From NCBI RefSeq assembly GCF_012489685.1, contig NC_080042.1:23078150-23142149 (forward strand): a DNA stretch of 64,000 nucleotides, in the 5' to 3' direction. Source of the DNA: Lotus japonicus (lineage: Eukaryota > Streptophyta > Magnoliopsida > Fabales > Fabaceae). The translations under genes and the position numbers were made by a program. Shown piece by piece: positions 11,127 to 21,054 of this stretch (position 1 is its first letter; each line of letters starts with the position of its first letter). The notes beneath the pieces are model-generated. The model worked only from the letters and a program-made list of their open reading frames with translations. It was not told where the DNA came from and did not search any database.

Positions 11127-11293
11127 ATGTTTGTGTTTGGGCGGTCGGCCTACTGCCAGATGTCGATGGCGGACTGGTTTTTGATGGTCTCTCCCTCGGG
11201 GGGGATCAGGTTTGAGTTGGTGGACAGACATGCCCCCACTGCTTGGGTGATCGATGCTGTGGATCATCGGGCGACGTACCGGGGAAGGGTCAT
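11127..11293 (+). pseudogene. LTR ORF (acidic-tail protein) interrupted by the Athila-like insertion
   Basis: N-terminal 55 codons of the protein described at 709-1398, with the CQMSMADWF and DHRATYR blocks almost unchanged. The frame is cut at the GTCAT target site. Its continuation, MEDRTNERGRLTRG, resumes at 15129 and runs to LSFNLPP, where the inversion breakpoint removes the acidic tail. Confidence 0.7.
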
Positions 11294-11875
11294 TGTTGGT
11301 CAATTCGCAAGTGTACGAATACCTCCGGGTTTTAAAATATCGAACCTCAGGGATTGTGAGTGAGAATTGTTGATTTAAGCCTAAAGTTTGCAAGTTCTTA
11401 AAGCAGTAAAATTCAGAAATTGGTTTTGGTTGATTGTGACAAAGGTTTTGCAAAAGAGCAATGTTGAAAATGATGTAAATAACAATTGAAGGAAAATTGC
11501 CTTGGGTTGTTGATCATCTAATCCACTTTAGTTCACCTATCCTATGCATGTGATACCTTGATTTATCTCTTGTTGTTATAGCCTATGTACTTACTAGTTA
11601 ATTCCTCACAAAAGTAATTCTCTCAAATTGAAAGTTAAGCCCAATTCCTTGTGTACTTAAACATTCATAAGAGGTATGATAGCATGTATATTCAGGCCAA
11701 CAAAACCCTACCCTCACTCTATGCCTAGAAGCAAGTATAGAAGGATCTATTCCAATTCATGTCCCTAAATCATAACAAATTTCCATTTGATTATAATCTA
11801 GCCTATAGCAAAGGTGCACCAAAGCTAAACATGCAATTAGGAATTGAAATACAAGATTGAATCAAGACTCATGCA
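11294..11875 (-). repeat. Truncated 3' LTR of the Athila-like element
   Basis: Matches 13806-14387 nearly base for base (visible differences near 11600 and 11741) and stops after ACTCATGCA. The decamer ATGCAAAATA at 11871-11880 recurs at 11947-11956 in gag. A deletion or duplication at that short repeat may have made the breakpoint. Confidence 0.85.
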
Positions 11876-11886
11876 AAATAGATCCT

Positions 11887-13674
11887 TCAATCTTCTTCTC
11901 CCGTCATCAACACCGTCTCATCTACTCCCTTCAATCTTCTTCTCTTATGCAAAATATCCTTCATAAACTTAGCATATATAGGCATTTGTTCCAAAGCATC
12001 GGCAAAAGGAATACTAATGTGGAGCTTTTTGAAAACTTCAACAAATTTTGAAAACTTTTTATCTAAGCTCCTCTTAGTCAATGCTTTAGGGAACAGAACC
12101 TTGCTAGTTTCAAGAGTAAGATCAACTTCCTCTCTCACCTTAATAGGCACAACTACTTCTCCTCCCACTATCTTCTCTCTCTTTTCTCCCTCTGTTTTTT
12201 CCTTCAATTCATTCATCACTCTCCCACTTCTAGTGGCTACAACAGAGGCATTTTCTTGCTTAGGATTGGGGATAGTGTCGGAAGGAAATTTACCTTGAGG
12301 TCTCTCGGCTATTTGCTTGGCCAGCTGGCCAAATTGATTCTCAAGATTCTTGATAGCCGCCTCTTGATTCTTGTAATTGTTCTCCGTCCGGTTGATGAAA
12401 GTTTCCACCAACTCTTCTAAGCTCTTCTTGGAACCACTACCTTCACCTTCTCCTCGCTCTTGAGGTTGTCTTGAGCTTTGGCCTTGGAATCCTTGGCAAG
12501 GAAATTGTCTTTGAAAGCCATTTCCTTGCCCACTACTACCTTGCCTCCAAGAAAAATTAGGGTGATTCCTCCATCCTGGATTGTAAGTATTTGAAAATAG
12601 GTCATTCCGAGCTTGACCCATAGCCTTCACTTCCTCCTCCGGTCTAGTCTCTGTGCATTCTTCGCTGTCATGTGGCCCTCCACAAGTCACGCACTCCAAT
12701 TTGGCAACTCGACCACCAATCTTAGTAGTCTTCATTTGATTTTGAATCTCATTCATTTGCTTGGAGAGTTGCTTGTTGGAGGCCATAAGTTGATCATAAG
12801 CTTCAACCTCAAGGACTCCTCTTCGGGCTTGGCGATCATTACTAGAGTTCATGGCTCTAATAGCCATCTTTTCAATCAACTCATACCCCACTTGTGGAAG
12901 TAAGACATCGAACTCTCCACTTGAAGCCGCATCCAAACCAAACCTCGAAGAATATTGGAGACCATCATAGAACTTTGCTACTTGCTCAGCTTGAGTAAGG
13001 TTATGTTGATGACACCTCCTCAAGAGCTTCTTGAACCTCTCCCAAGCTTCATAGAGATTCTCATCGGTGGATTGAGTAAAAGTCATGATGTCATTCTTGA
13101 GCTTTCTCAAGAGGGCTCTTGGAACAAACCTTGTGGTGAACTTCTCAGCCAAGTCTTCCCAAGATGTAATGCTACCTTGGGGCTGTGAATTCAACCACTC
13201 CTCAGCAGTATCCCTCAATGAAAAGGGGAATAAACTCAAGCGGATGGTGTCCGCTGAAACATTCTGAACTCTGTAAGTGTTGCAATTGCGGATAAACCGC
13301 TCCATGTGTGCATGAGGATCTTCAAGAGCACCTCCACCATACTGATTTTGGCTCACCAAATTAATGAATGCCGGCCTCAGCTCAAAATTTCCCGTGCCAT
13401 CGGGGGAAACTATGCTGCCCGGATAATCGTAGCTCATGGCAGCCGAGGTGAGGTCTCTAAGAGAACGATTGGCGTTCTCCAATTCTTGCTCTTGAAGTCT
13501 TTGAGCAATAGCCTCATTCACTCTTTCTTCAATGTGGGCTTGCATCTCGTCCTCCGTCATATGGGCAGCCATGGCGGCTAACTCAGCAGCTCTTTGTTGA
13601 GCTCGTCGACGATGGAGGGTGCGTTCTGGCTCCGGATCAAACAGCAGTGGATCCGAACAAAGTCTACTGTGCAT
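11887..13674 (-). CDS. Athila-like Gag protein (595 aa)
   Basis: ATG about 108 bases after the primer site. Residues 50-300 show the retrotransposon gag fold typical of Athila/Tat relatives, for example FELRPAFINLVSQNQYGG, then IRLSLFPFSLRDTAEEWL and YEAWERFKKLLRRCHQH. A variant zinc knuckle, CVTCGGPHDSEEC (CX2CX3HX4C), lies at about residue 328. The last part has AKFMKDILHKRRRL, which in relatives leads straight into the protease. Here the frame stops shortly after (GEED) because pol is deleted. Gag packages element RNA into virus-like particles. With gag, LTR promoter and primer site intact it could in principle be mobilised in trans, but the cut 3' LTR argues against new copies. Confidence 0.85.
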   Translation of the reverse strand: MHSRLCSDPLLFDPEPERTLHRRRAQQRAAELAAMAAHMTEDEMQAHIEERVNEAIAQRLQEQELENANRSLRDLTSAAMSYDYPGSIVSPDGTGNFELRPAFINLVSQNQYGGGALEDPHAHMERFIRNCNTYRVQNVSADTIRLSLFPFSLRDTAEEWLNSQPQGSITSWEDLAEKFTTRFVPRALLRKLKNDIMTFTQSTDENLYEAWERFKKLLRRCHQHNLTQAEQVAKFYDGLQYSSRFGLDAASSGEFDVLLPQVGYELIEKMAIRAMNSSNDRQARRGVLEVEAYDQLMASNKQLSKQMNEIQNQMKTTKIGGRVAKLECVTCGGPHDSEECTETRPEEEVKAMGQARNDLFSNTYNPGWRNHPNFSWRQGSSGQGNGFQRQFPCQGFQGQSSRQPQERGEGEGSGSKKSLEELVETFINRTENNYKNQEAAIKNLENQFGQLAKQIAERPQGKFPSDTIPNPKQENASVVATRSGRVMNELKEKTEGEKREKIVGGEVVVPIKVREEVDLTLETSKVLFPKALTKRSLDKKFSKFVEVFKKLHISIPFADALEQMPIYAKFMKDILHKRRRLKGVDETVLMTGEED

Positions 13675-13781
13675 AAACTGAAATCACAAAAACAGAGAAA
13701 AGGTTAGTAACACCTATTCAATGCAATGCTTAGTAAAACAAACAAACAAACTCTTTAACTTAAACCGAAAACCACAAACAA

Positions 13782-13799
13782 TCCCCGGCAACGGCGCCA
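13782..13799 (-). promoter_or_regulatory. Primer-binding site, tRNA-Asp type
   Basis: The minus strand reads TGGCGCCGTTGCCGGGGA, six bases from the LTR end. It is complementary to the 3' end of plant tRNA-Asp, a primer reported for Athila-group elements. Confidence 0.75.
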
Positions 13800-14612
13800 A
13801 AAACTTGTTGGTCAATTCGCAAGTGTACGAATACCTCCGGGTTTTAAAATATCGAACCTCAGGGATTGTGAGTGAGAATTGTTGATTTAAGCCTAAAGTT
13901 TGCAAGTTCTTAAAGCAGTAAAATTCAGAAATTGGTTTTGGTTGATTGTGACAAAGGTTTTGCAAAAGAGCAATGTTGAAAATGATGTAAATAACAATTG
14001 AAGGAAAATTGCCTTGGGTTGTTGATCATCTAATCCACTTTAGTTCACCTATCCTATGCATGTGATACCTTGATTTATCTCTTGTTGTTATAGCCTATGT
14101 ACTTACTAGTTGATTCCTCACAAAAGTAATTCTCTCAAATTGAAAGTTAAGCCCAATTCCTTGTGTACTTAAACATTCATAAGAGGTATGATAGCATGTA
14201 TATTCAGGCCAACAAAACCCTACCCTCACTCTATGCCTAGAAGCAAGTATAAAAGGATCTATTCCAATTCATGTCCCTAAATCATAACAAATTTCCATTT
14301 GATTATAATCTAGCCTATAGCAAAGGTGCACCAAAGCTAAACATGCAATTAGGAATTGAAATACAAGATTGAATCAAGACTCATGCATAGAGATAGGATT
14401 TAACAAACTAAAATTTCATAGATTCTCTTAACCCAAAGCAAAAAGTAAACTAGCCACTCATGGCTAGTGAATTCATAAAGAAAATGTAAAGAAAACCTGA
14501 GAAAAAATACAAGTTGGAAGCCCCCCTTGGCCCCAAAGTTCTCCTCAGCTCTCAAACTTGATAAAAAATGAGTGAAAATGTCCAAATGTATCAAAGAAAT
14601 TGGCCTAAGCCT

Positions 14613-14620
14613 TATTTATA
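14613..14620 (-). promoter_or_regulatory. TATA box of the Athila-like LTR
   Basis: TATAAATA on the minus strand in the middle of the LTR, about 20 bases downstream (in the direction of transcription) of the palindrome block. Confidence 0.55.
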
Positions 14621-14639
14621 GGCAAAATAAACGAGGCTG

Positions 14640-14745
14640 GGCGCTCAGGCGCCAATTCAGAGCGCCTGAGCGCCAATTGCATGTTGAAAAACATGCCTCT
14701 GGACCTAATTGGCGCCTAGGCGCCAATTCCCAGCGCCTAGGCGCT
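14640..14745. repeat. Cluster of GC-rich palindromes in the U3 promoter
   Basis: A perfect 13-bp inverted repeat (14640-14652 and 14662-14674, arm GGCGCTCAGGCGC) with a 9-base loop, a perfect 22-bp palindrome at 14707-14728 centred on GGCGCCTAGGCGCC and flanked by AATT, and a 14-bp palindrome AGCGCCTAGGCGCT at 14732-14745. All lie within about 130 bp upstream of the TATA box. Confidence 0.85.
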
Positions 14746-15205
14746 TAAGCTCGCCTGAAAAGGACTTTTTGGCTTCTGAAACTCCTCTTTTCAATCCTCT
14801 TTAAGTTCTCCATCAATTCCATGCTTCTTGGCCTTCTTTCTCCTTCAGTTTCTGCTCTCCAAACCTAACCAACAAGTCAAGGAAGATTCTAGAAGCTCCA
14901 AGAGCTCATTAGCACAAGAGGTCCTTCAAAAAACACAACAAAACCATGCAAGTCCTAAATTTACTTAAAATGCAAGAAAACTCCTTATAAAACTACTAAA
15001 TTACCAAAACAAAATAAAGACTAAAGAAAAGATAAAAATGCATGAAACACTACATGAGACTCAACAAAAAGACTCAAAACACACAAAGAAATGACCCTAA
15101 AAACACTACTAAAATAGGGTCATCAGTCATGGAGGACCGTACTAACGAGCGTGGACGTTTGACGAGGGGAGTTCTACGACGCATGGAGCTGAGCTTCAAC
15201 TTGCC

Positions 15206-15945
15206 GCCTCAAATGGAAGTTATGGGAGATATTTTGATTTTTTTACTATTTATAGGAGAGTGAAATCGCGGGAAAATGAAAATTTCGCGATTCCGATTTT
15301 TGCAGCACGTTCACCGGTGAATTCTAAGAGAGATTCTGGTGACAGAATTCCAGAACTCAAAACAGGTTTCTTGAATTTGGGAAAAATGATTCAAAAGCGG
15401 TATAAGTTAATTTGCCCCGAAAAACTACTTTTTGCTGTGAAGGTCAGATGACAAAACTTCGTTCTGAAGAAAGATTGGAAACGTCGAAAGAAATCTGGCA
15501 AGGCGGATGGAAACTTCGTTAAAAGCTTTGAATAGAAAAAGTCTTCATTCAGTGATTGAATTTAGGGTTTTTGAAGCAAAGAAATTAGCGTCGTCGGACT
15601 TCCGAGAAGTGAATCCTATCGTGCGTACATTCCAGGGTTCCGAAATGAAACACTGGTCGAAGGAAAAATAAAGAGAACTTCTTATTTTTCCAAGGATTTA
15701 GAATTTCGCTTAAACGTTGCTTTAAGAGCGGAATTAGCCTATTCTGGACACTCTCGACATAAGGCGGGTGTGCAGATGACTCGCACTAACTCCTAAAACA
15801 ACTATAGTACTATCCTCAAGCAATTCCTGAACTTTCTTCTTCATTAAGCTTTCCGAAACTGCAAACTCCTGTCACGCTTACACTGATTCTACGCGTGAGT
15901 CGGAAATTAAAGTTTAAATCCAGTTCTGCAAATCCGGGTCTTACA
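15206..15945 (-). repeat. U3 part of the chromovirus 5' LTR
   Basis: Same orientation as, and nearly identical to, 3370-4114 of the 3' LTR, including the TATA box and the TGTAAGACC end at 15945. It is cut next to the expected transcription start, where the inverted core begins. No coding sequence. Confidence 0.85.
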
Positions 15946-15950
15946 GGACG

Positions 15951-16690
15951 GGCAAGGATGGACAGGTCACAGACGCTCATGCAGAGGAGCGTTGGGCAAG
16001 TATGATCGCAGATTTAGAAGCGTATAAATTCAGCAGGGGGTGTTGGCGATCGAGCCCCGGCTCACGGTTAATCAAGAGAGGCGCTTAGAGAAGCTGGTAG
16101 AGGACAACTTTGACCTCTTCAGTTGGAGCTCAAAAGACCCAGAACTCTGGGAACTGCCAATGTTCAGGAAACCGAATCTCTCGAATTCCAGGCGAGATGA
16201 GCAAAAGGGAAAAGGAATCACGATTCAAGGAATGGATCAGCGAATCGTCCAGCAGGGCAGCGGCGAGAAATGAGATAACAAGGCGCGCGAGCAGTCTAAG
16301 GACAAGAAGAAGGTGAGGAAAAGGAGCCCAGTGAGTTGTCGCCCGGGTAAAGCAAAAAGAGAGTCAAAATATTGGAAGCCTGTGGGTTCGGTAGTTTTCA
16401 AGCCAGGGACGTCCAAGCGCGACAAGCAGAAGGGCAAGATAGGAGAAGTTCCTCATTGTCACGAGGCGAGCATGGAAGGAAGCCAGCCCAAAAATAACGG
16501 TGAGTGGATAGCGAGCACGTCGGGCTCGAAATATGTGGTGATGGGGATGATACTTTGACCCAAGGGGCTGGAACTGGAAGCGTGTGGAAAACAGGGTCGA
16601 GGACGCAGAAAAGGAAGCAGGAACGAGGACACAGCAACAAAACCAAAAATTAGGACCAAAAATAAAGATGCACTCTTTTTCTCCGCCATA
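15951..16690 (+). pseudogene. Tat-type polyprotein, region just before RT, decayed
   Basis: Continues the frame of 1-254 (GKDGQVTDAHAEERW...). At a G run near 16036-16040 the sense frame shifts to LAIEPRLTVNQERRLEKLV and then NFDLFSW, the conserved lead-in to reverse transcriptase in Tat elements (compare EDQEQRLSKLFGDDL at 26739-26770). RT itself is absent: after SWSSKD similarity is lost, and 16200-16690 shows only Lys/Arg-rich short frames I cannot assign. Most of pol has evidently been deleted from this copy. Confidence 0.65.
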
Positions 16691-16917
16691 GGAGTTTTTT
16701 AATGAGGCATCCCTCCCATGTAAAATTTTTTACAAATCAAATACAAAAGGATACTCTCAAGTAATACTCCTAGTTGGACTACAATACGACGGTCGCTCGG
16801 TGGGAAAAATTCCCCGAAGGTGGCGATCCCAACACGACCTTGATGTATGGGGATCGCTCCGGGAAAGTCCGACACGAACCACTGCTTTCCAGATAGCAAT
16901 TCAACTAACATGTTACG
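16691..16917 (+). repeat. Tat element 3' untranslated region, first part
   Basis: Noncoding sequence after the pol remnant. 16790-16880 (CGGTGGGAAAAATT, then GGTGGCGATCCCAACACGACC) is repeated imperfectly at 20502-20590 across the solo LTR. Without the insertion this is a tandem duplication with a period of about 125 bp. Confidence 0.6.
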
Positions 16918-19900
16918 TGTAAGGCCCAAGTTTTAACGCCTTGGATAAGTGAATAAAATAAAAGAGTTATTTGATTAAGATAAATTTGGGAAGGAAAAAG
17001 GTTCAGGAAAAGTCCAAGAATTTATCGAAAAACCGATAAGAGTTATAGCACGACTAACATACGCTTCATCCTAGGTCAAAGGTATTAGTGAATAGTTAAT
17101 TTACGCTTTAGGACACGATGGAAACTAATTCCAAAAATCCTCAGAGAAAAGTTAGAACTTCTCTTTTCCGTCCTTAAACAATTATTTCGATGCGAAATCC
17201 TGGAAAATACGAACGTCAAATTCCAATTCTCGGAAGTTTGCCGAAACGGAATCCCTGATAGTTCGAGAAAACCTAAGATCGACAGACGATGAAGACTTTT
17301 TCTATTCGGAGCTGCAAATGAAGATTCCACCCGCGTTCTCCTATTTCTCTCGTCATTCCCAATCTTTCTTCAGAAGGAAGTTTTCTCATCCGACGATCAC
17401 TGCAAAAAGTAGTTTTTCGGGATAAACCGACTTACACCGACTTATGCCGATTTTGGATCTTTTGGTTTAATTCCAAGAATCCTGTTTTGAGTTCTGGAAT
17501 TCTGTCGCCAGAACCTATCTTAGAACGCGCAGAGGAACGCGCAGGAAAAATCGGAATCGCAAAAAAATCATTTTTCCGTTTTTTCCAAAACCTATAAATA
17601 GCTTGAAAATTAGATTTTTTTGCAAAAATACCCATTTCCCTCCCCCAAAACCGTGAGCAGCTAGAGAGAAAGAGAGGATCCGGATTTTCGCGAATCTTTG
17701 CCCGTTTTCTTCACCGATCGTTGCTAATCGAAGACCTTGAGGTAGGTAAACTATATCTCACTTCTGATCGTCAGATCTGTCGACTTTTTCTATGTTTTTC
17801 TGAGCTCAAAGTTTGGAGCTTTTTGTAAAATTGTCCAAATAGCTTGATTTCAGTGTCTAAACTTCTTCCCTGCGTGCTCCTGAGCGTGTTCTGCGGATTA
17901 GATTTTGTCGAATGTCGACGAAATGCCGCCGGGATCAATTTCTACCTTAAATACCCATTTTTCGGCAAAGTCGCAACCTTTAAGCTCTAATCTATCGACT
18001 TGGCTTAGTGCTAGTAGGATTTGTCGTCATAAACGTCGTTGTGGACGTCTCCATCCAATCTGTTTTTCAAAAATCCAATTTTGAAATTTTGAGCTAAAAA
18101 TAATGACCAAACTACCCCTATATCAGTTTTCGATCCGAAAATTTTTCCGAGCTTAGAACCGTCTTAGTTACGGCTTATGTTAACCTAGGAACCAAGTTTG
18201 ATCGAAGAAAAATCGACCCTCCCAATTAAGGAAAGTGGCCGAGAGCTATACCAAGGGGGGAGGAAATCCGACTTTTTCGAAAACTTGTCTTAACGTGTTA
18301 GATTGTCGTACCACAGGGTTTGTAATGTACCGTGTAACCCTAGGACTTATTGCTTGCTGAGTTTCTGACTCAATGTGTTGATTTCTGTGATTTTGGCTAA
18401 AGGTTCTTTTGAGGAGTTTCCTGGAGATCAAGGCGAGGAACGTGAAGGAGGTTGTGAGGAAAACGCTGGAGGAGTTACAGGTGAGGGCTACTCTCTGAAT
18501 TACTAGATAATGCTTTAGGTGTCGATGAAATTCGACTTGATTTATGTGTTATGCACCTAATTGCTAAATGTCTGAAATGATTTCTGAGGCTTCGGCCGAA
18601 CTTGTTGAGTACTTGATGCCATGATATTGTGTGCTAAATGATTCACATGCTATGTGCTACATGGTTAACTTAGGATGTGTTGGAATATGCTGTTTATGCC
18701 TATTGGTTGAGCTGTTTCATTGATGCTATTCCACTCGTGCCTATGTTTCTGGAAAGTGAGGATTACGGGCAAGTCATGCCGAATTTTTATGAGATTTTGA
18801 GAGAGTTTGAAAGGACGAACGAAGTTCGGACCTTGTTATATTTTAATGGATCGAGACCTTCTCAGAAATTAATTGGGATTATGGGATCCCTGAAACTCAT
18901 AGGAAGTATCATAAGACTAAAGGAAATCTATTTTCTCAAAGAAAATTCATAAGACATTAATCAATCTCTAAACCCCTTGAACAATGATAACAACTTTAGA
19001 TAAGAGCTTAGAGCCTGAATATTAGTCTTGAAGATATGAGAAGTGTCGTCGAGTCCAAGTTTTGAGGAACTTACAAGTTTTCGAGTATGTTGATACTCTT
19101 TTGCTCGATGAGCAGTTTATTGTTTGGCTATCTAAAGTTTAGCCGGAGACTATAAGTTTCCAAGTACTTCGGTACCTTTTCGCTCGATGAGCAGTTTATT
19201 GATTGGCTATCTAAAGTTTTGCCGGGAACCATGAGTTCCCAAGTACATTCTTCTTCTTTTGATTAATTCATTTTGTCGCAGAATCGACGTTTGCCTTAGG
19301 GTAGGCTTTTTAGAGACAATAAGTTAGCTAGAACACGTGACGACGTGTCGAGTGAGGTCGGAGACGTTGTTTGGCTAATCACTTGCATTCATGCACTCAT
19401 TTTGAGGTTAATACACGGCGGATTACCGGACCTCGGTGGATTCCAAAATGGTCATAAGACCCGGATTTCCATACTTAGGACACTACGGTGGTCCTTAGTA
19501 GCAGACGGAATGGCAGACCTACGGGTTCACTGCTGATCTGACTACTTTTGTGTGGTGTAAGAGGCGCCCGAGCGGAATGGTCCCACTTTGGCCGGTGTTA
19601 GGGCTGACTCGATGGTGTCCATCCTTCTTCCGGAATGCATTTTGTTACCCAGCATTGCATTTCATGCAACATACATGCTGACTTAGTTGCTGAGTGTGAT
19701 TGGTACCTGTTTATCCTACTTAAGGCATGCTAATTGTTATTATGATCTTTATATTCATTGTGATATATGCAACCCTAGGATGTTATCCCTAAACGTATAA
19801 GCCTGAGAGGCTAAATAATTATTACCCTATATATCTGGTTTTATTATTTATATAATTCTTTGGAGTTGACCCTCGCGTCTTCTGTGTGTGTTTGGGCGGA

Positions 19901-20494
19901 CTACGCCATTGTCAGTTGAGTATGGCGGACCGGTTCACGATGGTTCACCCTTCAGGGGAAACTAGGTTGAAGAAGCTTGATCAGGAGGACTACGGTTCAG
20001 GGGTGGTCGACCCCGCTGGCCACCGAGCGACTTACTCGAGATGGGATTAGTGTAGGAGTAGTGTCGATGCTCTGACCGTCATGCTTCAGTTTTGGGGACA
20101 GGGTAGTTTCCTACCGGTAGCTTTTTGTGTGGTTTCCTATGGAGATCACAGAGAGCTGGTTGGATTTAGGGGGTCTTTTCTTAGGCCGCTGGGCCAACTT
20201 GTTCTCAGATTTTGAGGTTTAGTGTTGCGGACACAGTATTTTTACCTTGGTTTGTACTTTTGCCTACGGGCGTTACTCTCTTTTACTTTCCGTCACTGGA
20301 GGTTTACTCGTGACGTGGTTTACAACTTACAGTGGGGGCTGTAATCATATTGTATATTAGTTCTGTTATCTTCGTTTTAGAGTTTCATCTCTTTCTGTCT
20401 TTACTTACATCATCGAAAAAAAATAATTCACGTTTTTCCGCTTAAGTTATTTCTTTGGTTACTAAAGTGACGCCACCGAAATCGGGGTGTTACA
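16918..20494 (+). mobile_element. Solo LTR of a Tekay-type chromovirus (3577 bp)
   Basis: Starts TGTAAGGCCCAAG, ends ATCGGGGTGTTACA, and is flanked by TTACG at 16913-16917 and 20495-20499. No internal domain is present, so it is a solo LTR left by LTR-LTR recombination. It aligns in blocks with the array LTRs (start, TATA region, the ACAGGTGAGGG block at 18477, the LTR ORF at 19882 and the last 150 bp) but is clearly divergent. The 26-bp minisatellite of the array LTRs is absent. Instead a different sequence containing CTCGATGAGCAGTTTATTG occurs twice at 19104-19220. No other gene is visible. Confidence 0.9.
19882..20048 (+). pseudogene. LTR-encoded conserved peptide, solo-LTR copy
   Basis: In one frame this reads CQLSMADRFTMVHPSG and later DPAGHRATYSR, matching the N-terminal block of the 229-aa LTR ORF at 709-1398. 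There is no clear upstream ATG in this frame (an internal ATG is at 19922), and the frame stops soon after the block, so the acidic tail is lost here. Confidence 0.5.
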
Positions 20495-21054
20495 TTACGT
20501 TCGCCCGGTGGGAAAAATTTCCTGAAGGTGGCAATCCCAACACGACCTTGATGTCTTGGGATTGCTCCGGAAAGTCCGGCGCGAATCGCTGACCTCTCTT
20601 TGGCGATGTGTGCGGGTAGGCTCCTTGTCCAAGGACAAGCAGTTTATCCCAAAATTCTCCCCGATATATGGGCAAACGAGACCTCCCCGAAATATGGGCG
20701 AGAACAAAAACTAGGCATAAGTCTGGGTAAACCTATATGGCCATTGGGTCCCTAGCAACTGTAAGTCCTCGCCGGGACAAAACCGGCAAGGCCACACCTG
20801 CTCTTACGGGAAATATTGGTGGAAAAAAGAAAGGCTCAGTCCAAGGCTGAGCTAAAGTCCTAGTTTTGCTGGCACACATTCAAAATCGCCACACGAGCAC
20901 AAAATGCAAAGCCCGAAGGGCACAAGGGCGCGAACAAGGAGAGAAATGGACAAACAGAATCCCAGCAAATTTTCATTAAATAACATGGGGTGATATTAAT
21001 TACGAAAAAAAAGGGGTAAAGGAAAAAGGTAGATACAAAGATGATACAAAATAT
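20495..21054 (+). repeat. Tat element 3' untranslated region, second part
   Basis: Noncoding. Holds the second copy of the 125-bp repeat (20502-20590) and two short copies of a CCCGATATATGGGC-like motif near 20660-20700. No ORF worth reporting. Confidence 0.6.

Larger units (their letters stand above)
11294..15125 (-). mobile_element. Athila-like gypsy element with pol deleted, inside the inverted LTR
   Basis: 3832-bp insertion with TG...CA ends and a GTCAT duplication (11289-11293 and 15126-15130). Minus-strand order: 5' LTR 15125-13806 (1320 bp), primer site 13799-13782, gag 13674-11887, then a 3' LTR cut to about 583 bp (11875-11294). All of pol and the U3 side of the 3' LTR are missing. 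The shared LTR part differs at only a few bases by eye, so the insertion is young. Gag sequence and the TGGCGCCGTTGCCGGGGA primer site point to the Athila group. Confidence 0.85.
13806..15125 (-). repeat. 5' LTR of the Athila-like element (1320 bp)
   Basis: Minus-strand TGATGACCC at 15125 to GACCAACA at 13806. A TATA box lies at 14613-14620 and a block of GC-rich palindromes directly upstream of it. No coding sequence; the short open frames on both strands look incidental. Confidence 0.85.
9222..15208 (+). repeat. Inverted core of the chromovirus 5' LTR
   Basis: The segment is the reverse complement of 1154-3296 in the 3' LTR. Examples are the block starting ATCGAGGTAACTTGC at 9222 and the ORF at 10606-10908, whose product nearly repeats that encoded at 1605-1907 on the other strand. 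The Athila-like element 11294-15125 interrupts it. Without that insert and one GTCAT copy the segment is about 2150 bp against 2143 bp in the 3' LTR, the excess lying mostly in a TA tract. Its right junction (15206-15208, GCC) fuses it to U3. About 77 bp (3297-3371) of the 3' LTR are missing here. No real coding sequence besides the LTR ORF remnant. Confidence 0.85.
255..15945 (-). mobile_element. Ty3/gypsy chromovirus (Tekay/Del-like), nested and rearranged
   Basis: Minus-strand LTR retrotransposon bounded by TG...CA ends and a GGACG duplication. Order on the minus strand: rearranged 5' LTR (15945 to 8763), primer site complementary to initiator Met tRNA (8749-8760), gag-protease-RT-RNase H (8554-5216), integrase with a chromodomain-like tail (5218-4152), purine tract, and 3' LTR (4114-255). 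A very long LTR, the Met primer site and the C-terminal chromodomain-like tail fit the Tekay/Del chromoviruses. It is defective: protease active-site change, in-frame stop, frameshift, small RT deletion and a scrambled 5' LTR. Confidence 0.85.

Noticed and set aside
16040..16690. Host gene encoding a Lys/Arg-rich protein
   Set aside because: Starts in a Tat polyprotein motif and is continuous with decayed element sequence; no exon structure or conserved domain.
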